Below, piece after piece: positions 47,953 to 57,825 of a stretch of 64,000 nucleotides of DNA. Origin of the DNA: Pseudomonadales bacterium. GTDB taxonomy: Bacteria; Pseudomonadota; Gammaproteobacteria; Pseudomonadales; Azotimanducaceae. Position 1 is the stretch's first letter; the number at the start of each line of letters is the position of its first letter. The notes under the pieces were generated by a model. The model was not told the origin of the DNA, did not search any database, and was given only the letters and a program-made list of their open reading frames with translations. Position numbers and translations under genes: made by a program. Where the stretch lies: contig JADHNJ010000003.1 of NCBI GenBank assembly GCA_016779565.1, forward strand, positions 1 through 64,000, read 5' to 3'.

Positions 47953-50200
47953 CCCTAATCAGTTGTTGCAGACCCGCTTCAGCCAAAGCTTGATCCGTCG
48001 CTTGCTTAACAGCTTCCGCTGAGTCTAGCACTAACACCCGCGCCAACAAGTCTTTTGCCTCTGACAACGGAAAGCTGGTCAAAACTTTTTTGACCAAAAG
48101 GAGGTTAGGTGAATTCATCGATAACACCGGATAGCCCATAGCCATTAGCAGCAATGCTGCCCCTGGGTTGCCCGCCATCTCACCGCAGATACCAAACCCT
48201 TTTTCTGCCCGTAAGGCAGCATCTGCAACATGCTTTAAGGCATGCAATACCGCTGGATGAAATTCTTGATACAGACCGGATACTTGGGTGTTATTGCGAT
48301 CCACTGCCAACATATACTGAACCAAGTCATTACTACCAACGGATAAAAAGTCGACTTTCTCTAGGATCGCGTCGGCTTGGAAGACTGCCGCAGGGACCTC
48401 AATCATCACCCCCAAATCCGGTCGCTGAATCTTAGCGCCTTCTTCCTCCACTTCACGAAGACACTGTTCTAACAATGTTTTGGCCATATCTACTTCCGTC
48501 ACACTGCTGACCATAGGCAACATAATTCGCAAATAACAATCGATGCCCTCGCTGGCTCGAAGCATGGCCCGAATTTGTGCGATGAAGATCTCTGGATGAT
48601 CCAGAGAAACTCGAATACCTCGCCAACCGAGAAAGGGGTTATCTTCACGAATCGGGAAATAGGACAAAGACTTATCCCCGCCAATATCTAACGTTCGCAT
48701 CGTCACCGGACGCGGCGCAAAAGCTTGTAAGTGTTCCCGGTAAATTTGCCGTTGCGCTTCCTCTGTTGGGAACGTCTCGCTCATCATGTAATGAATTTCT
48801 GTCCGATATAACCCAACACCCTCAGCGCCACGGTCAAGGGATTTAGCAACATCGGTGAACAAACCGGTATTGACCCACAATCTGGTACGGTGGCCATCGG
48901 GTGTTCGACAAGGTAGCGCTGCTAGGGATTCTAAATCCCGATTTAACGCCAGCTCCTCTTCTGCTAATTTGACATATTGCCGGCGCTGGGTTGCCGTCGG
49001 CGCAGTCACAATAATGCCTTGGAAGCCGTCGACAATAACGTCGCCGCCATCGATCAGCGGCATAGGTAAATCCTGAACCCCCATCACCGTCGGCACGCCT
49101 AGCGCTTCAGCTAAAATGGCCAGATGCGAATTCACCGAACCTCTACCGCATACAATGCCTTTGAGTCGCTCCCGAGGCACCGATGCTAGGTCGGATAACG
49201 ATAAGTTATCGCCGATGAGTATGCTGTCTTTCGGGAAATGTAGTCTGCGCCTGTTGCGTTTCTCTAAGTGACTCAGCAATCGATTTCCGAGCTCTTTTAA
49301 ATCGTTTGCTCGCTCTCGAAGATAAGCATCTGCCATTAGGTCAAAGCGCGAAAGGTGCGCTTCGATGGTCTGCTTTAGCGCACCTTGAGCCCATTGCCCT
49401 TGTTTAATTCGCTGCACCACTTCCTTCGGAATCGCGCCTTCGTCTAGCATCAGCAAATAGGCATCAAACAAGCCCAAAGTATCTTCTTTAAGATCGTCAG
49501 CCATCGAATCGGCAATACCGGTAATTTCAGCCCGCGTCTCGGCGACTGAGACCATAAAGCGGTCAATCTCGCGAGCAACATTTCGCACCTTCCTAAATGG
49601 CACCTGACTTAAATCGACCGAGGGGTAAATGACAATGGCGACCCCCTGGGCAACGCCTGGCGCCCCAGGCTTTCCTGAGAAAGTCCGAGAAACCTTGCGA
49701 CGACTCATCGATAGATGGCCGGTTGCTTTGGCATGAGCAATCAGACCCGCCAACTGAGCCGACAGGGTCACTAAAAAGGCTTCTTCGCTCTCGTCAAACC
49801 GTCTTTTGGCACGCTGTTGGACAACGAGTACGCCCAAAGTTTGGCCCTGGTGGATAATCGGAGCCCCCAAGAAGGCGTGAAAGGCCTCTTCTCCTATCTC
49901 TGCGATATATTGATTTCGGGGATGCTCGGTCACCGATTCAACATTTACCGGCTCGGCCCGCTCGCCAACGTAACCGACTAAACCTTCACCCAACCCTAAG
50001 CTCACCTTACCGACAACCTGTTGGTTCAAGCCTCGGGTCGCACGAAAGACATACCGGCCGCGCTTTTCATCGAGCAAGTAAACACTACAAACTTCAGTCG
50101 CCATGACCTCGCGAACCCGATCCACAGTTGTCGTGAGCGCAGCACCAAGATTGGGTGCGGTACTGACCTCTTGAACGACACTACGAAGGGCTTCAAGCAC
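47942..50200 (-). CDS. ptsP: Enzyme I of the nitrogen phosphotransferase system PtsP
   Basis: A 752-aa PEP-protein phosphotransferase. An N-terminal GAF domain (about 15-155) senses small molecules such as glutamine or 2-oxoglutarate. The HPr/NPr-binding domain, the swivelling domain with phospho-His H359 (GRGSVNSHLAI) and the PEP-binding barrel (IHYMMSETFPTEEAQ, GEMAGNPGA) follow. It starts with GTG 50200, inside the rppH end (8-nt overlap). rppH-ptsP is a widespread pair in gammaproteobacteria. No NPr or EIIANtr gene is in the window. Confidence 0.96.
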   Translation of the reverse strand: MLEALRSVVQEVSTAPNLGAALTTTVDRVREVMATEVCSVYLLDEKRGRYVFRATRGLNQQVVGKVSLGLGEGLVGYVGERAEPVNVESVTEHPRNQYIAEIGEEAFHAFLGAPIIHQGQTLGVLVVQQRAKRRFDESEEAFLVTLSAQLAGLIAHAKATGHLSMSRRKVSRTFSGKPGAPGVAQGVAIVIYPSVDLSQVPFRKVRNVAREIDRFMVSVAETRAEITGIADSMADDLKEDTLGLFDAYLLMLDEGAIPKEVVQRIKQGQWAQGALKQTIEAHLSRFDLMADAYLRERANDLKELGNRLLSHLEKRNRRRLHFPKDSILIGDNLSLSDLASVPRERLKGIVCGRGSVNSHLAILAEALGVPTVMGVQDLPMPLIDGGDVIVDGFQGIIVTAPTATQRRQYVKLAEEELALNRDLESLAALPCRTPDGHRTRLWVNTGLFTDVAKSLDRGAEGVGLYRTEIHYMMSETFPTEEAQRQIYREHLQAFAPRPVTMRTLDIGGDKSLSYFPIREDNPFLGWRGIRVSLDHPEIFIAQIRAMLRASEGIDCYLRIMLPMVSSVTEVDMAKTLLEQCLREVEEEGAKIQRPDLGVMIEVPAAVFQADAILEKVDFLSVGSNDLVQYMLAVDRNNTQVSGLYQEFHPAVLHALKHVADAALRAEKGFGICGEMAGNPGAALLLMAMGYPVLSMNSPNLLLVKKVLTSFPLSEAKDLLARVLVLDSAEAVKQATDQALAEAGLQQLIRVRR

Positions 50201-50690
50201 GTTTTTCGGCTCCCGTCATACAGCGCTTAAGCGCAGGCGCTAGCTCCTTTAAGGCGCCACGGTAAGCATCCCGCTTGGGCAGCCACACTTGACCGATGGG
50301 ATACCAGTAAGAAACCCACGCCCAATCGTCGAATTCTGGCTGTCGATGGCCATCTAAGACAAATGCATGGTCGTCATCGTGGAGCTTTAGCAGACAATAT
50401 TTTTGTTTTTGCCCAACAAAACCCGATTGATTGTGCCGCAACATGTGTTTTGGAAGTTGATATCGATACCACTGTTTTGTGATGGCAACACAAGTGACCT
50501 GATCAGCCGTTAACCCCGTCTCTTCCGACAACTCCCGGTAAAGCGCTCGTTCCACCGATTCTCCAGGTTCGAGGCCCCCCTGAGGGAACTGCCAGGCATC
50601 CTGCTGGATGCGTTTTCCCCAAAACACCTGACCCTGGCTGTTGGCGATGACAATGCACACGCAGGCGCGATATCCGTTTTGATCAATCAT
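50193..50690 (-). CDS. rppH: RNA pyrophosphohydrolase RppH
   Basis: A 165-aa Nudix enzyme that removes pyrophosphate from mRNA 5' ends and so starts RNase E decay. The Nudix box spans 38-60 with E44, R52, E53, E56 and E57 all present. The N-terminal MIDQNGYRACVCI and the C-terminal WVSYWYP segments are typical. It is divergent from the HAD phosphatase gene and overlaps ptsP. Confidence 0.97.
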   Translation of the reverse strand: MIDQNGYRACVCIVIANSQGQVFWGKRIQQDAWQFPQGGLEPGESVERALYRELSEETGLTADQVTCVAITKQWYRYQLPKHMLRHNQSGFVGQKQKYCLLKLHDDDHAFVLDGHRQPEFDDWAWVSYWYPIGQVWLPKRDAYRGALKELAPALKRCMTGAEKRA

Positions 50691-50691
50691 A

Positions 50692-50718
50692 TTGAAATAT
50701 TCCAGAACCCTTTATAAT
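50692..50718 (+). promoter_or_regulatory. Promoter of the HAD phosphatase gene
   Basis: A consensus TATAAT at 50713-50718 is preceded by TTGAAA at 50692-50697, spacer 15 nt (slightly short). The predicted start near 50725 leaves about 55 nt before the TTG start codon. The first ATG of the longer frame (50717) lies inside the -10 box. Confidence 0.55.
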
Positions 50719-50779
50719 GCCATCCGAACCAGACCCACCTATACCATGCTTTCTAACCACAAGCGACTGGAGGCCAACT

Positions 50780-51433
50780 TTGAGACTGGCAATTTTTGAT
50801 CTGGATGAAACCCTAATTGCGGGCGACAGTGACCACGCCTGGGGGGCTTTTCTTGTCTCAAAAGGTCTGGTCGATGACCAGACCTTCCGAATTCAGAATG
50901 ACAAATTCTACCAACAATACCGAGAGGGATGCCTCGACGTCGAAGCCTACCTTACCTTCGCTTGTGCGCCGCTGGCGCAGATGTCGGATGCGACGCTCTC
51001 GTCTCTCCATGCCGAATTCATGCAGACCATCATCGAACCGTTGATGCTGCCAAAAGCCTCAGCCTTGGTGGCTGACCATCAAAAAGCCGGCGATTACGTG
51101 ATGGTCATCACCGCGACCCTTGATGTGATTACTCGGCCAATCGTTCATGCGCTTGGCATCGAAACCCTGCTTGCGCCGATTGCAGAACACGACGGCGCGC
51201 GCTATACCGGTCGGGTAGTCGGTATCCCAACGCTCGGTCAAGGTAAGGTCGATCGTCTGGCACTATGGCTTGAAACTCAGCCCCTAACCCTCGCAGATAG
51301 CACGTTTTACTCTGATAGTCGCAACGATATTCCACTGCTCAGCAAAGTAGACCATCCTGTCTGTGTTGATCCCGACCCGGTTCTGCTCGCGCATGCTGAG
51401 GCGCTTCAATGGCCAGTCATCAGCTTGCGATAG
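50780..51433 (+). CDS. HAD-IB family phosphatase (SerB-like)
   Basis: A 217-aa HAD hydrolase. Motif I is FDLDETL (about 5-11) with two aspartates, preceding GDSDHAWG. Motif II is the ITATLD segment, a lysine follows in LGQGKVDRLA, and motif IV is YSDSRNDIPLL. Family members act on small phosphate esters; the substrate is not clear. I start it at TTG 50780 because GGAGG lies 6 nt upstream and the product then begins MRLAIFDLD as relatives do. The earlier ATG at 50717 falls in the promoter. The neighbours rppH and ptsP match the pseudomonad order. Confidence 0.88.
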   Translation: MRLAIFDLDETLIAGDSDHAWGAFLVSKGLVDDQTFRIQNDKFYQQYREGCLDVEAYLTFACAPLAQMSDATLSSLHAEFMQTIIEPLMLPKASALVADHQKAGDYVMVITATLDVITRPIVHALGIETLLAPIAEHDGARYTGRVVGIPTLGQGKVDRLALWLETQPLTLADSTFYSDSRNDIPLLSKVDHPVCVDPDPVLLAHAEALQWPVISLR

Positions 51434-51438
51434 CGGCC

Positions 51439-52908
51439 CTAAGCTGGCTGGGTCTTCAGCCAAGCCAAATCTAAATCTCTTGCGGCTTTCACATCATCAA
51501 GCCGCGTCACAGGCAAAGTATGCGGTGCCGACGTGACTTGATCAGGGGTGTTCACAATCTCATCCGCTATGGCTGCCATTGCCGCTACAAAACCATCGAT
51601 TTCAGCTTTAGATTCGGTTTCTGTCGGCTCTATTAGCAAACATTCTGGGACGAGCAGCGGGAAATAGGTTGTTGGCGCATGCACCCCATAGTCCAATAGA
51701 CGCTTGGCCACATCCATCGCGGTCACGTGGTGGTGCTTCGCCTGCTTTGCCAAGGTAATGATAAACTCGTGCGTCGCCCGACGTGTCGGATACGCCAAAT
51801 CAAAACCTGCTTCTGTCAAACGCTTAGCCATGTAATTGGCGTTCAAGGTTGCGTAGGCACCGACGCGCTGCATGCCCTCGCCACCTAACAAGCGGGCATA
51901 GGCATAAGCCCTTAACAAAATACCCGCGTTACCCATAAAACCTGACAATCGACCAATGGTATCGGGCAGATCCCGCTTGTCTAGCCATCGGAAGGTCCCA
52001 GATTCGGTCTGTCCGACCGTCGGCGTTGGCAAGAAAGGTAGTAAGCGTTCGCCAACCCCCACAGGTCCAGAGCCCGGGCCACCACCCCCATGGGGGGTCG
52101 CGAAGGTTTTATGTAAATTCATATGCAAAACATCAAAACCCATATCCCCTGGTCTAACCTTACCTAAGATGGCATTCAAGTTAGCACCATCGTAGTAAAG
52201 CAGTCCGCCCGCCTCGTGGACGGTCTCTGCGATTGCCGCAATTTGCCTTTCAAACACGCCACAGGTCGACGGGTTGGTCATCATTAGACCCGCCGTGCGT
52301 GGACCGACAGCTGCTTGTAACGCCGCGAGGTCCACATCCCCCTCTGGGGTGACCGGGATTTCACGAACCACAAAACCACACATCACGGCAGTTGCTGGAT
52401 TTGTTCCATGAGCCGCCTCAGGCACTAAAATCTCGACCCGATCGTGATCGCCTCGTTTTTGATGGTAGGCACGGATCATCGCGACCCCAGCAAACTCCCC
52501 TTGCGCGCCTGCCATCGGTGTTAAAGAGACTGCTTTCATACCCGTTAGGGCCTGCAAATAGGTTTGAAGTTCATAAAGGCAAGCGAGATAACCTTGGCTT
52601 TGCGCTTCGGGCGCTAAGGGATGGCGTTTTAGAAACCCTGGCTGACTCGCTGCCGCAGCTGCGCCCCTGGGGTTGTACTTCATAGTGCAGGACCCTAAAG
52701 GATAAAACTGCCTGTCGATGGCAAAGTTTTTTGCCGACAAGTTCGTGTAATGACGAACGACTTCAAGCTCTGACACCTCTGGCAACCCGGCAGGAGAATG
52801 GCGTAAGTGCTCTCCCAAATCATCGCCTAGGTCTAGCCCTAAACCTTTTGAAGAAACATGCTGCGCAGCAGCACGGCGGCCTGACCGACTTCGTTCAAAA
52901 ATTAACAT
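51439..52908 (-). CDS. gcvPB: Glycine dehydrogenase (decarboxylating) subunit 2
   Basis: A 489-aa PLP subunit of the split P-protein. It carries the PLP lysine K267 in [15 protein letters not shown], along with [12 protein letters not shown] and [11 protein letters not shown]. With gcvPA it decarboxylates glycine and passes the aminomethyl group to lipoyl-GcvH. The start overlaps the gcvPA stop by 7 nt. The HAD gene converges on its stop with 5 nt between. Confidence 0.96.
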   Translation of the reverse strand: MLIFERSRSGRRAAAQHVSSKGLGLDLGDDLGEHLRHSPAGLPEVSELEVVRHYTNLSAKNFAIDRQFYPLGSCTMKYNPRGAAAAASQPGFLKRHPLAPEAQSQGYLACLYELQTYLQALTGMKAVSLTPMAGAQGEFAGVAMIRAYHQKRGDHDRVEILVPEAAHGTNPATAVMCGFVVREIPVTPEGDVDLAALQAAVGPRTAGLMMTNPSTCGVFERQIAAIAETVHEAGGLLYYDGANLNAILGKVRPGDMGFDVLHMNLHKTFATPHGGGGPGSGPVGVGERLLPFLPTPTVGQTESGTFRWLDKRDLPDTIGRLSGFMGNAGILLRAYAYARLLGGEGMQRVGAYATLNANYMAKRLTEAGFDLAYPTRRATHEFIITLAKQAKHHHVTAMDVAKRLLDYGVHAPTTYFPLLVPECLLIEPTETESKAEIDGFVAAMAAIADEIVNTPDQVTSAPHTLPVTRLDDVKAARDLDLAWLKTQPA

Positions 52909-54272
52909 GTTGATTTTATCGCCTCTATTGCGTTGGCCAGATGGGTCACGAAGTGATCGATATCATCACTGGTTTTGGTTTCGGTCACATTGACGAGCAA
53001 ACAATTTGCCATGGGTGCCCAAAGCGCCCCCAAAGCAAGCCCGGGTAATATGCCCTCATTGGCCATTAGGTTGACCACATCTGCTGCCGGCACCGGCAGC
53101 TGCAGCACTTGCTCATGAAATACTGGGCCTGAAAATCGTCTTGACACGCCCTCAATCTGGCCTGCGGCAGCGACCAGTTGATTGATTCCCGCGTGAGACT
53201 TTAGAGCCACTTGTCTCAATCCCTCATCGCCCAATAAGCTCAAATACAGCGTCGCTGCAGTCACTAATAAGCCCTGGTTGGTACAGATATTAGAGGTGGC
53301 CTTACCTCGGCGAATATGCTGTTCCCTAGCTTGTAAGGTTAAGGCGTAGCCCGGCTGGCCTGTTTGATCTACCGTTCTTCCAATGATTCTCCCAGGCATT
53401 TGCCGAACATAAGCCTTTCGGCAACACATGAACCCAAGATAAGGCCCGCCCGAGGCCAACGGGATCCCCAATGGCTGTCCCTCACCAACGGCGATATCAG
53501 CACCCGATGCCCCCCATTGGCCCGGGGGCTTAAGCAACGCAAGCGCGGTTGGATTTACCACGCCAATGACCAACGCCCCCGCCGCCGCCGCTGCATCCGT
53601 CAACGCGTCGACAGGGTCTAGCCCACCAAAAAAGTTTGGATAACTCACTACTAGCGCCGCGGCTTCAGACAGCTGAGGCGCGCAATCTGTTGGAATGGTG
53701 CCCGTCTGTTCATCAGGCTCCAACACCTCAAGAACCAGACCTTGGTTGCTGACGATTGCCTCACAAACGGCGATATAATGCGGGTTCAGATTACCTGCAA
53801 CGACAATACGCTTACTCTTATTGGTCTTGTTGGCCCGCACCGCCATCAACATGGCCTCTGCAAGCGCTGTTGCCCCATCGTAAACCGAGGCATTAGCGAC
53901 ATCTAAGGCTGTCAGCCGAGCTATCATTGTTTGAAATTCGTAGATGAGCTGCAACGTACCCTGAGAGGCTTCTGCTTGATACGGCGTGTAGGCGGTTAAA
54001 AATTCGCCTCGGTTCGTTAGATCCCAAACCGCAGCTGGAATATGATGCTCGTAAGCACCTGCCCCTAAAAAACTCAAAGACATCTCGTCTTGCTTTGCCC
54101 GTCGCTGCATTAATTGCATCAGCGCCATCTCAGAAATGCCCTCCGGCATTTCAGGCGGCAATGAAGCGCGAAGCGACATTGGGACTTCGTCGAACAACGC
54201 GTCAATGGTCGTGACACCAATCGCCTCGAGCATCTCATCTCGCTCGGCGTCAGTGTGGGGAATAAAGGGCAT
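52902..54272 (-). CDS. gcvPA: Glycine dehydrogenase (decarboxylating) subunit 1
   Basis: A 456-aa partner of gcvPB. It has the [15 protein letters not shown] start, [15 protein letters not shown] near 69-83, [17 protein letters not shown] and [10 protein letters not shown]. It has the PLP fold but no PLP lysine, as expected for the alpha half. The start ATG has a good GAGG site. It lies 21 nt after gcvH and overlaps gcvPB. Most gammaproteobacteria instead have one long GcvP. Confidence 0.96.
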   Translation of the reverse strand: MPFIPHTDAERDEMLEAIGVTTIDALFDEVPMSLRASLPPEMPEGISEMALMQLMQRRAKQDEMSLSFLGAGAYEHHIPAAVWDLTNRGEFLTAYTPYQAEASQGTLQLIYEFQTMIARLTALDVANASVYDGATALAEAMLMAVRANKTNKSKRIVVAGNLNPHYIAVCEAIVSNQGLVLEVLEPDEQTGTIPTDCAPQLSEAAALVVSYPNFFGGLDPVDALTDAAAAAGALVIGVVNPTALALLKPPGQWGASGADIAVGEGQPLGIPLASGGPYLGFMCCRKAYVRQMPGRIIGRTVDQTGQPGYALTLQAREQHIRRGKATSNICTNQGLLVTAATLYLSLLGDEGLRQVALKSHAGINQLVAAAGQIEGVSRRFSGPVFHEQVLQLPVPAADVVNLMANEGILPGLALGALWAPMANCLLVNVTETKTSDDIDHFVTHLANAIEAIKSTC

Positions 54273-54293
54273 ACGTTACCTCATTAAAGCTGG

Positions 54294-54689
54294 TTAGTGC
54301 GTCTCATCGTCGCACAGAGCCTGATACGCATCTGGCGACAAAAGCGATTCAATACTGCTTGGGTCGTCCGGCGTCAGCCTAACGAACCAGCCTGCATCAT
54401 AGGGAGAGTCATTTACGGTTTCAGGCGCGTCCTCGAGCGCCGAATTGCAGGCAACAACAACCCCGGAGACAGGCGCATAAATATCGGAGGCGGCTTTCAC
54501 CGATTCAACGACTGCCATTTCGCTGCCTTGTACAAACGACGTACCAATCTCTGGCAATTCGACAAAAACCACATCACCTAGTGCGTCCTGCGCGTGATCA
54601 CTGATGCCAACAACCACTGAGCCATCTGCTTCAAGCTTGACCCATTCATGGGTTGCCAAGTAACGAACATCGTCTCGTACTTCCGCCAT
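54294..54689 (-). CDS. gcvH: Glycine cleavage system H protein
   Basis: A 131-aa lipoyl carrier shuttling the aminomethyl group between P, T and L proteins. The lipoyl lysine is K65 in VESVKAASDIYAPVSG. Start ATG 54689 has a GAGG site and gives the usual length; the frame extending to 54785 runs into gcvT and is not family-like. The C-terminal SPDAYQALCDDE matches the family. Confidence 0.97.
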   Translation of the reverse strand: MAEVRDDVRYLATHEWVKLEADGSVVVGISDHAQDALGDVVFVELPEIGTSFVQGSEMAVVESVKAASDIYAPVSGVVVACNSALEDAPETVNDSPYDAGWFVRLTPDDPSSIESLLSPDAYQALCDDETH

Positions 54690-54744
54690 TATGAAATCCT
54701 CTCTGTATGAATAATTAACCCGCCTGTTCTGGTGGCTCGGCCGT

Positions 54745-55833
54745 TCAGACCAAGGGTTTGAAGCAGGCCTTGCCACGACGAACAAACGGCAACGTCACTC
54801 CGAGCACGGGCATTTCTCGGCCACGTATCACCGCCAAAAGCGGGGCTTTTAGTTCGTTGGCGCCTTCAATACGGGCAAAGCCAATACCGCGTTGCAAACT
54901 GGGTGAAAACGCGCCGCTGGTAATAACACCCACTTCCCTGCCGCCACTGACGATGGGATGACCTGCACGCAACACCCCTCGATCTGTCATTACCACTCCA
55001 ATTAGGCGGCGGTCTCCGCCCGCCTCTTTTTCTGCCAGCAGAGCTTTTTCTCCAATGAAATCCCGGCCATTATGCACAACCGTCCAGGAGAGATTGCATG
55101 CGCTGGGCGTTACCTGCTCATCCATATCGCTCCCATAGAGATTCAACCCTGCTTCTAGTCGCAGGGTATCTCTAGCACCCAATCCAGCGGGCTTAACGCC
55201 AAGCGCCCGCAACCGATCCCACAGGGCACAGGCAGCATCGGCGGCCAAGATAAGCTCTGCTCCTAACTCGCCGGTATAGCCAGTGCGCGCAATCATATCT
55301 TGTCCCGAGAAGGCACATTCAAAGGGCTTTAACTCGGCCAAAGCATGCGCTTGATGAGGGGTTAATGCTGTTCCAAGCAGATCCATGGCTTTTGGACCTT
55401 GTACCGCAAGTATTGCTAAGTGAGGCGCCTCCTCTACCAACACATCAAAGCCAGCAGCAGCGGTCTGCAACCAAACCAGATCCTTTTCCCGAGTGCCACA
55501 ATTAACCACTAGACGGTAGCCGTCGGGGCCTCGATAGACCATCAAATCATCAATGATGCCTCCGCGCTCATCTAGCATCGCGGAATAAAGCGCCTGGCCG
55601 ACTCGAGAGAGTTTTACAACATCGTTGGCGAGCAAATGCCTCAAAAAAGTCGTTGCATCCTTGCCCGTGACATCAATCACTGTCATATGAGAGACGTCAA
55701 ACACACCAGCATGCTGTCGAACGGCGATGTGTTCCTCTATCTGCGAACCATAATGGATGGGCATCTGCCAGCCGCTGAAATCAACCATTTTACCGCCAGC
55801 ATCTATATGGCTAGCATAAAGACAGGTCTGCAT
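54745..55833 (-). CDS. gcvT: Aminomethyltransferase GcvT
   Basis: A 362-aa folate-dependent T protein that releases ammonia and forms methylene-THF from aminomethyl-GcvH. The conserved segments are GGKMVDFSGWQMPIHYG, VFDVSHM, GGIIDDLMVYR, RTGYTGELGAEL and GLGARDTLRLEAGL. It is first in the gcvT-gcvH-gcvPA-gcvPB operon. No glycine riboswitch is visible in the 99 nt upstream. A TACAAT at 55868-55863 may be a -10, with no good -35. Confidence 0.96.
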   Translation of the reverse strand: MQTCLYASHIDAGGKMVDFSGWQMPIHYGSQIEEHIAVRQHAGVFDVSHMTVIDVTGKDATTFLRHLLANDVVKLSRVGQALYSAMLDERGGIIDDLMVYRGPDGYRLVVNCGTREKDLVWLQTAAAGFDVLVEEAPHLAILAVQGPKAMDLLGTALTPHQAHALAELKPFECAFSGQDMIARTGYTGELGAELILAADAACALWDRLRALGVKPAGLGARDTLRLEAGLNLYGSDMDEQVTPSACNLSWTVVHNGRDFIGEKALLAEKEAGGDRRLIGVVMTDRGVLRAGHPIVSGGREVGVITSGAFSPSLQRGIGFARIEGANELKAPLLAVIRGREMPVLGVTLPFVRRGKACFKPLV

Positions 55834-55932
55834 CTTCTAGATTCACCGTTCGGGAAAACCTTATTGTACCCAAGTTATCTAATCAGCGAATCGAATCTCT
55901 ATCAGCTTAATCAATAATTTTATTCATGTACG

Positions 55933-57111
55933 TCACAGCTCTCCTGCCGCAGCCAAACTCAACACTTGCTTTAGCGCTGTTTGAGAATCAATCCGTCTGA
56001 GCGCCGCATTGCGAAACCATCGGAGGAGGGGGCCAGGCGGATCAAACAAACGCTTGGTCAGATCTGTCACCGCTGTCATCCGCCAATTAATAAGTCGCCT
56101 GCGTTGCTGATAATCAGCGAGTATTGAGGATAGCGTCAGATCCGTTGCATAGTGCAATTGATCAATGAGCTCTGACAGTGCCGCCACATCAGCGAACCCC
56201 AGATTAACACCCTGACCGGCTAGTGGATGAATGCTGTGGGCGGCATCGCCAATCAGGACCGTCGAATCTTTGACATAATGTTTGGCATGACGCTGGAACA
56301 ATGGAAAACTTTGACGGGGGCCCACCCCTCGAACGGGGCCAACCTCATGCTCGCAAGCTTGATTAATCAAACTTGCGAACCGAGCGTCACCGTCAGCCAG
56401 TCGTTGGTCAGCGCAGGTTGAGGACCACACCAAAACGCATTGGTCGACCTCCGGCAAGGGCAGTAATGCCATCGGCCCCTCTCTGGTAAAAGCTTGCCGA
56501 GCAATGCCTTCATGAGGCTTGTGTAATTGTACCGTTGCCACGAGCGCCGTCTGGTCATAGGGCCAATCGATGGTCCTGATACCAAGCAACTCTCGGGTTC
56601 TAGAATTGGCGCCATCGGCGCCGATGAGTAGCGGCGCCGATATCTCCGCGCCAGAGGTAAGTCTAACTGAGACCTCACCCTCGGACTGGATAATATCCGT
56701 AATACCCGTCTGCCATTGAATAGGGTCGATCTCACTAGTGGCGGCGCTCCTCACCGCCTCGTCAAGCCCCTGAATCAGTCGGTGATTTTCAATAATGTAG
56801 CCACTGGCGGGCAGCGATGCCTCGGCGGAGCCATCGGCATCCCAGATTTTCATCCCCCGTAGCGCACTCCCAGCACCTTCAAAAAATGATTGCGGAAGAC
56901 CGATTCGGGACAAAAACCGAACGGACCCGGCGTTTATCGCGCTGACTCTGGCTGATCGCTCGCCGTTGGAGATAAAGTTATCCGGTGCCCCTTGTGGTCC
57001 TTGAGATTGATCGAACACCTGTCCACGCAGCCCTTGACGCGACAGCGCGAGTGCGGCCGAGAGCCCCACCATGCCCGCTCCGATCACGATGAAGTCAAAC
57101 TTGTTTGTCAT
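55933..57111 (-). CDS. FAD-dependent ubiquinone-pathway hydroxylase (UbiH/UbiI/UbiF type)
   Basis: A 392-aa class A flavin monooxygenase. The Rossmann FAD motif is GAGMVG at 11-16, the DG motif is in LIGADGANSR near 165, and the GD motif is in GDAAHSIHPLAGQG near 290. This pattern defines the coenzyme Q hydroxylases. Position between UPF0149 and gcvT corresponds to ubiH-ubiI of E. coli, but only one such gene is present. Which ring position (C1, C5, C6) it hydroxylates cannot be decided by reading. pepP, usually upstream, is missing. Confidence 0.88.
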   Translation of the reverse strand: MTNKFDFIVIGAGMVGLSAALALSRQGLRGQVFDQSQGPQGAPDNFISNGERSARVSAINAGSVRFLSRIGLPQSFFEGAGSALRGMKIWDADGSAEASLPASGYIIENHRLIQGLDEAVRSAATSEIDPIQWQTGITDIIQSEGEVSVRLTSGAEISAPLLIGADGANSRTRELLGIRTIDWPYDQTALVATVQLHKPHEGIARQAFTREGPMALLPLPEVDQCVLVWSSTCADQRLADGDARFASLINQACEHEVGPVRGVGPRQSFPLFQRHAKHYVKDSTVLIGDAAHSIHPLAGQGVNLGFADVAALSELIDQLHYATDLTLSSILADYQQRRRLINWRMTAVTDLTKRLFDPPGPLLRWFRNAALRRIDSQTALKQVLSLAAAGEL

Positions 57112-57165
57112 TCTCGGTGGACCCTCACAAATTCGCAGCCTGTTATGCCATTTCCGAAACAGCGC

Positions 57166-57690
57166 TCATCGTGCCTTGGCGTCAGTGGCAATGGTCAACA
57201 CCACAATCCGCACGTACTCAAGGATTTCAATGAAGTCGCTTTCGTTGGACTCTGACTCAGGTACTGGATCCATCACGCCAGCAATGGCTGCCAAGTCAGC
57301 GAGCATTTCCTGATAGTCGGGTTGATCGATAATGTGCCTAGCCGAATCCGCCAGGGCCAATCCTCTAAGAAAGCCACTACACCAGCAAGTGAGCTCTGAA
57401 AATCGATCATCAATGGCAACTGAATCATCGGGTAGCTCAAGCACCAGATTAAAATCTGAATACTCATCTAAGCTTTCTACCGCAGCACGATAATGGGTTT
57501 CTGCCATTCGCAACAGCCCTGGACTCACCGCTTGTTGCGTCACACTGAGCCGATCTGCAAGCCACTGAGCACTCATCGTGAAGGCATCGGCAGGCTTGAT
57601 CGCAGCCTCAGCAACCAAAAGGCCGTGAAATTCTGCCGGCCCACAATCGGTGCCCACATCCTGTAATATCGCTGCAACCGATTCTGTCAC
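57166..57690 (-). CDS. ygfB: UPF0149 family protein (YgfB-like)
   Basis: A 174-aa soluble, mostly helical protein with the family pattern AEFHGLLVAEAA in the N-terminal part and LTCWCSGFLRGLALA near 120-134. In P. aeruginosa YgfB affects beta-lactam susceptibility through AmpDh3 expression; whether that applies here is unknown. It starts with GTG 57690 and leads the minus-strand block that runs into the Ubi hydroxylase. It is divergent from the zapA operon. Confidence 0.88.
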   Translation of the reverse strand: MTESVAAILQDVGTDCGPAEFHGLLVAEAAIKPADAFTMSAQWLADRLSVTQQAVSPGLLRMAETHYRAAVESLDEYSDFNLVLELPDDSVAIDDRFSELTCWCSGFLRGLALADSARHIIDQPDYQEMLADLAAIAGVMDPVPESESNESDFIEILEYVRIVVLTIATDAKAR

Positions 57691-57770
57691 GCTAACGGCC
57701 CATGTCGTTTCGAACTATTGTATTGGAAAGGTGCAAAGGAGGCGACTTTAGCTTAACCCAAGGCGGTGAA

Positions 57771-57800
57771 TTGACCTTGTGGTCTACCGCCCGATATATT
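57771..57800 (+). promoter_or_regulatory. Sigma70 promoter of the ZapB-like/zapA operon
   Basis: TTGACC (57771-57776), an 18-nt spacer and TATATT (57795-57800) make a good sigma70 match, with the start near 57807, about 20 nt before the GTG start codon. Confidence 0.65.
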
Positions 57801-57825
57801 ACCTACCTGAGATAAGGAAATTGAC

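Noticed and set aside
55834..55932. Glycine riboswitch upstream of gcvT
   Set aside because: The 99-nt gap lacks the conserved glycine aptamer core sequences and is too short for the usual tandem form.
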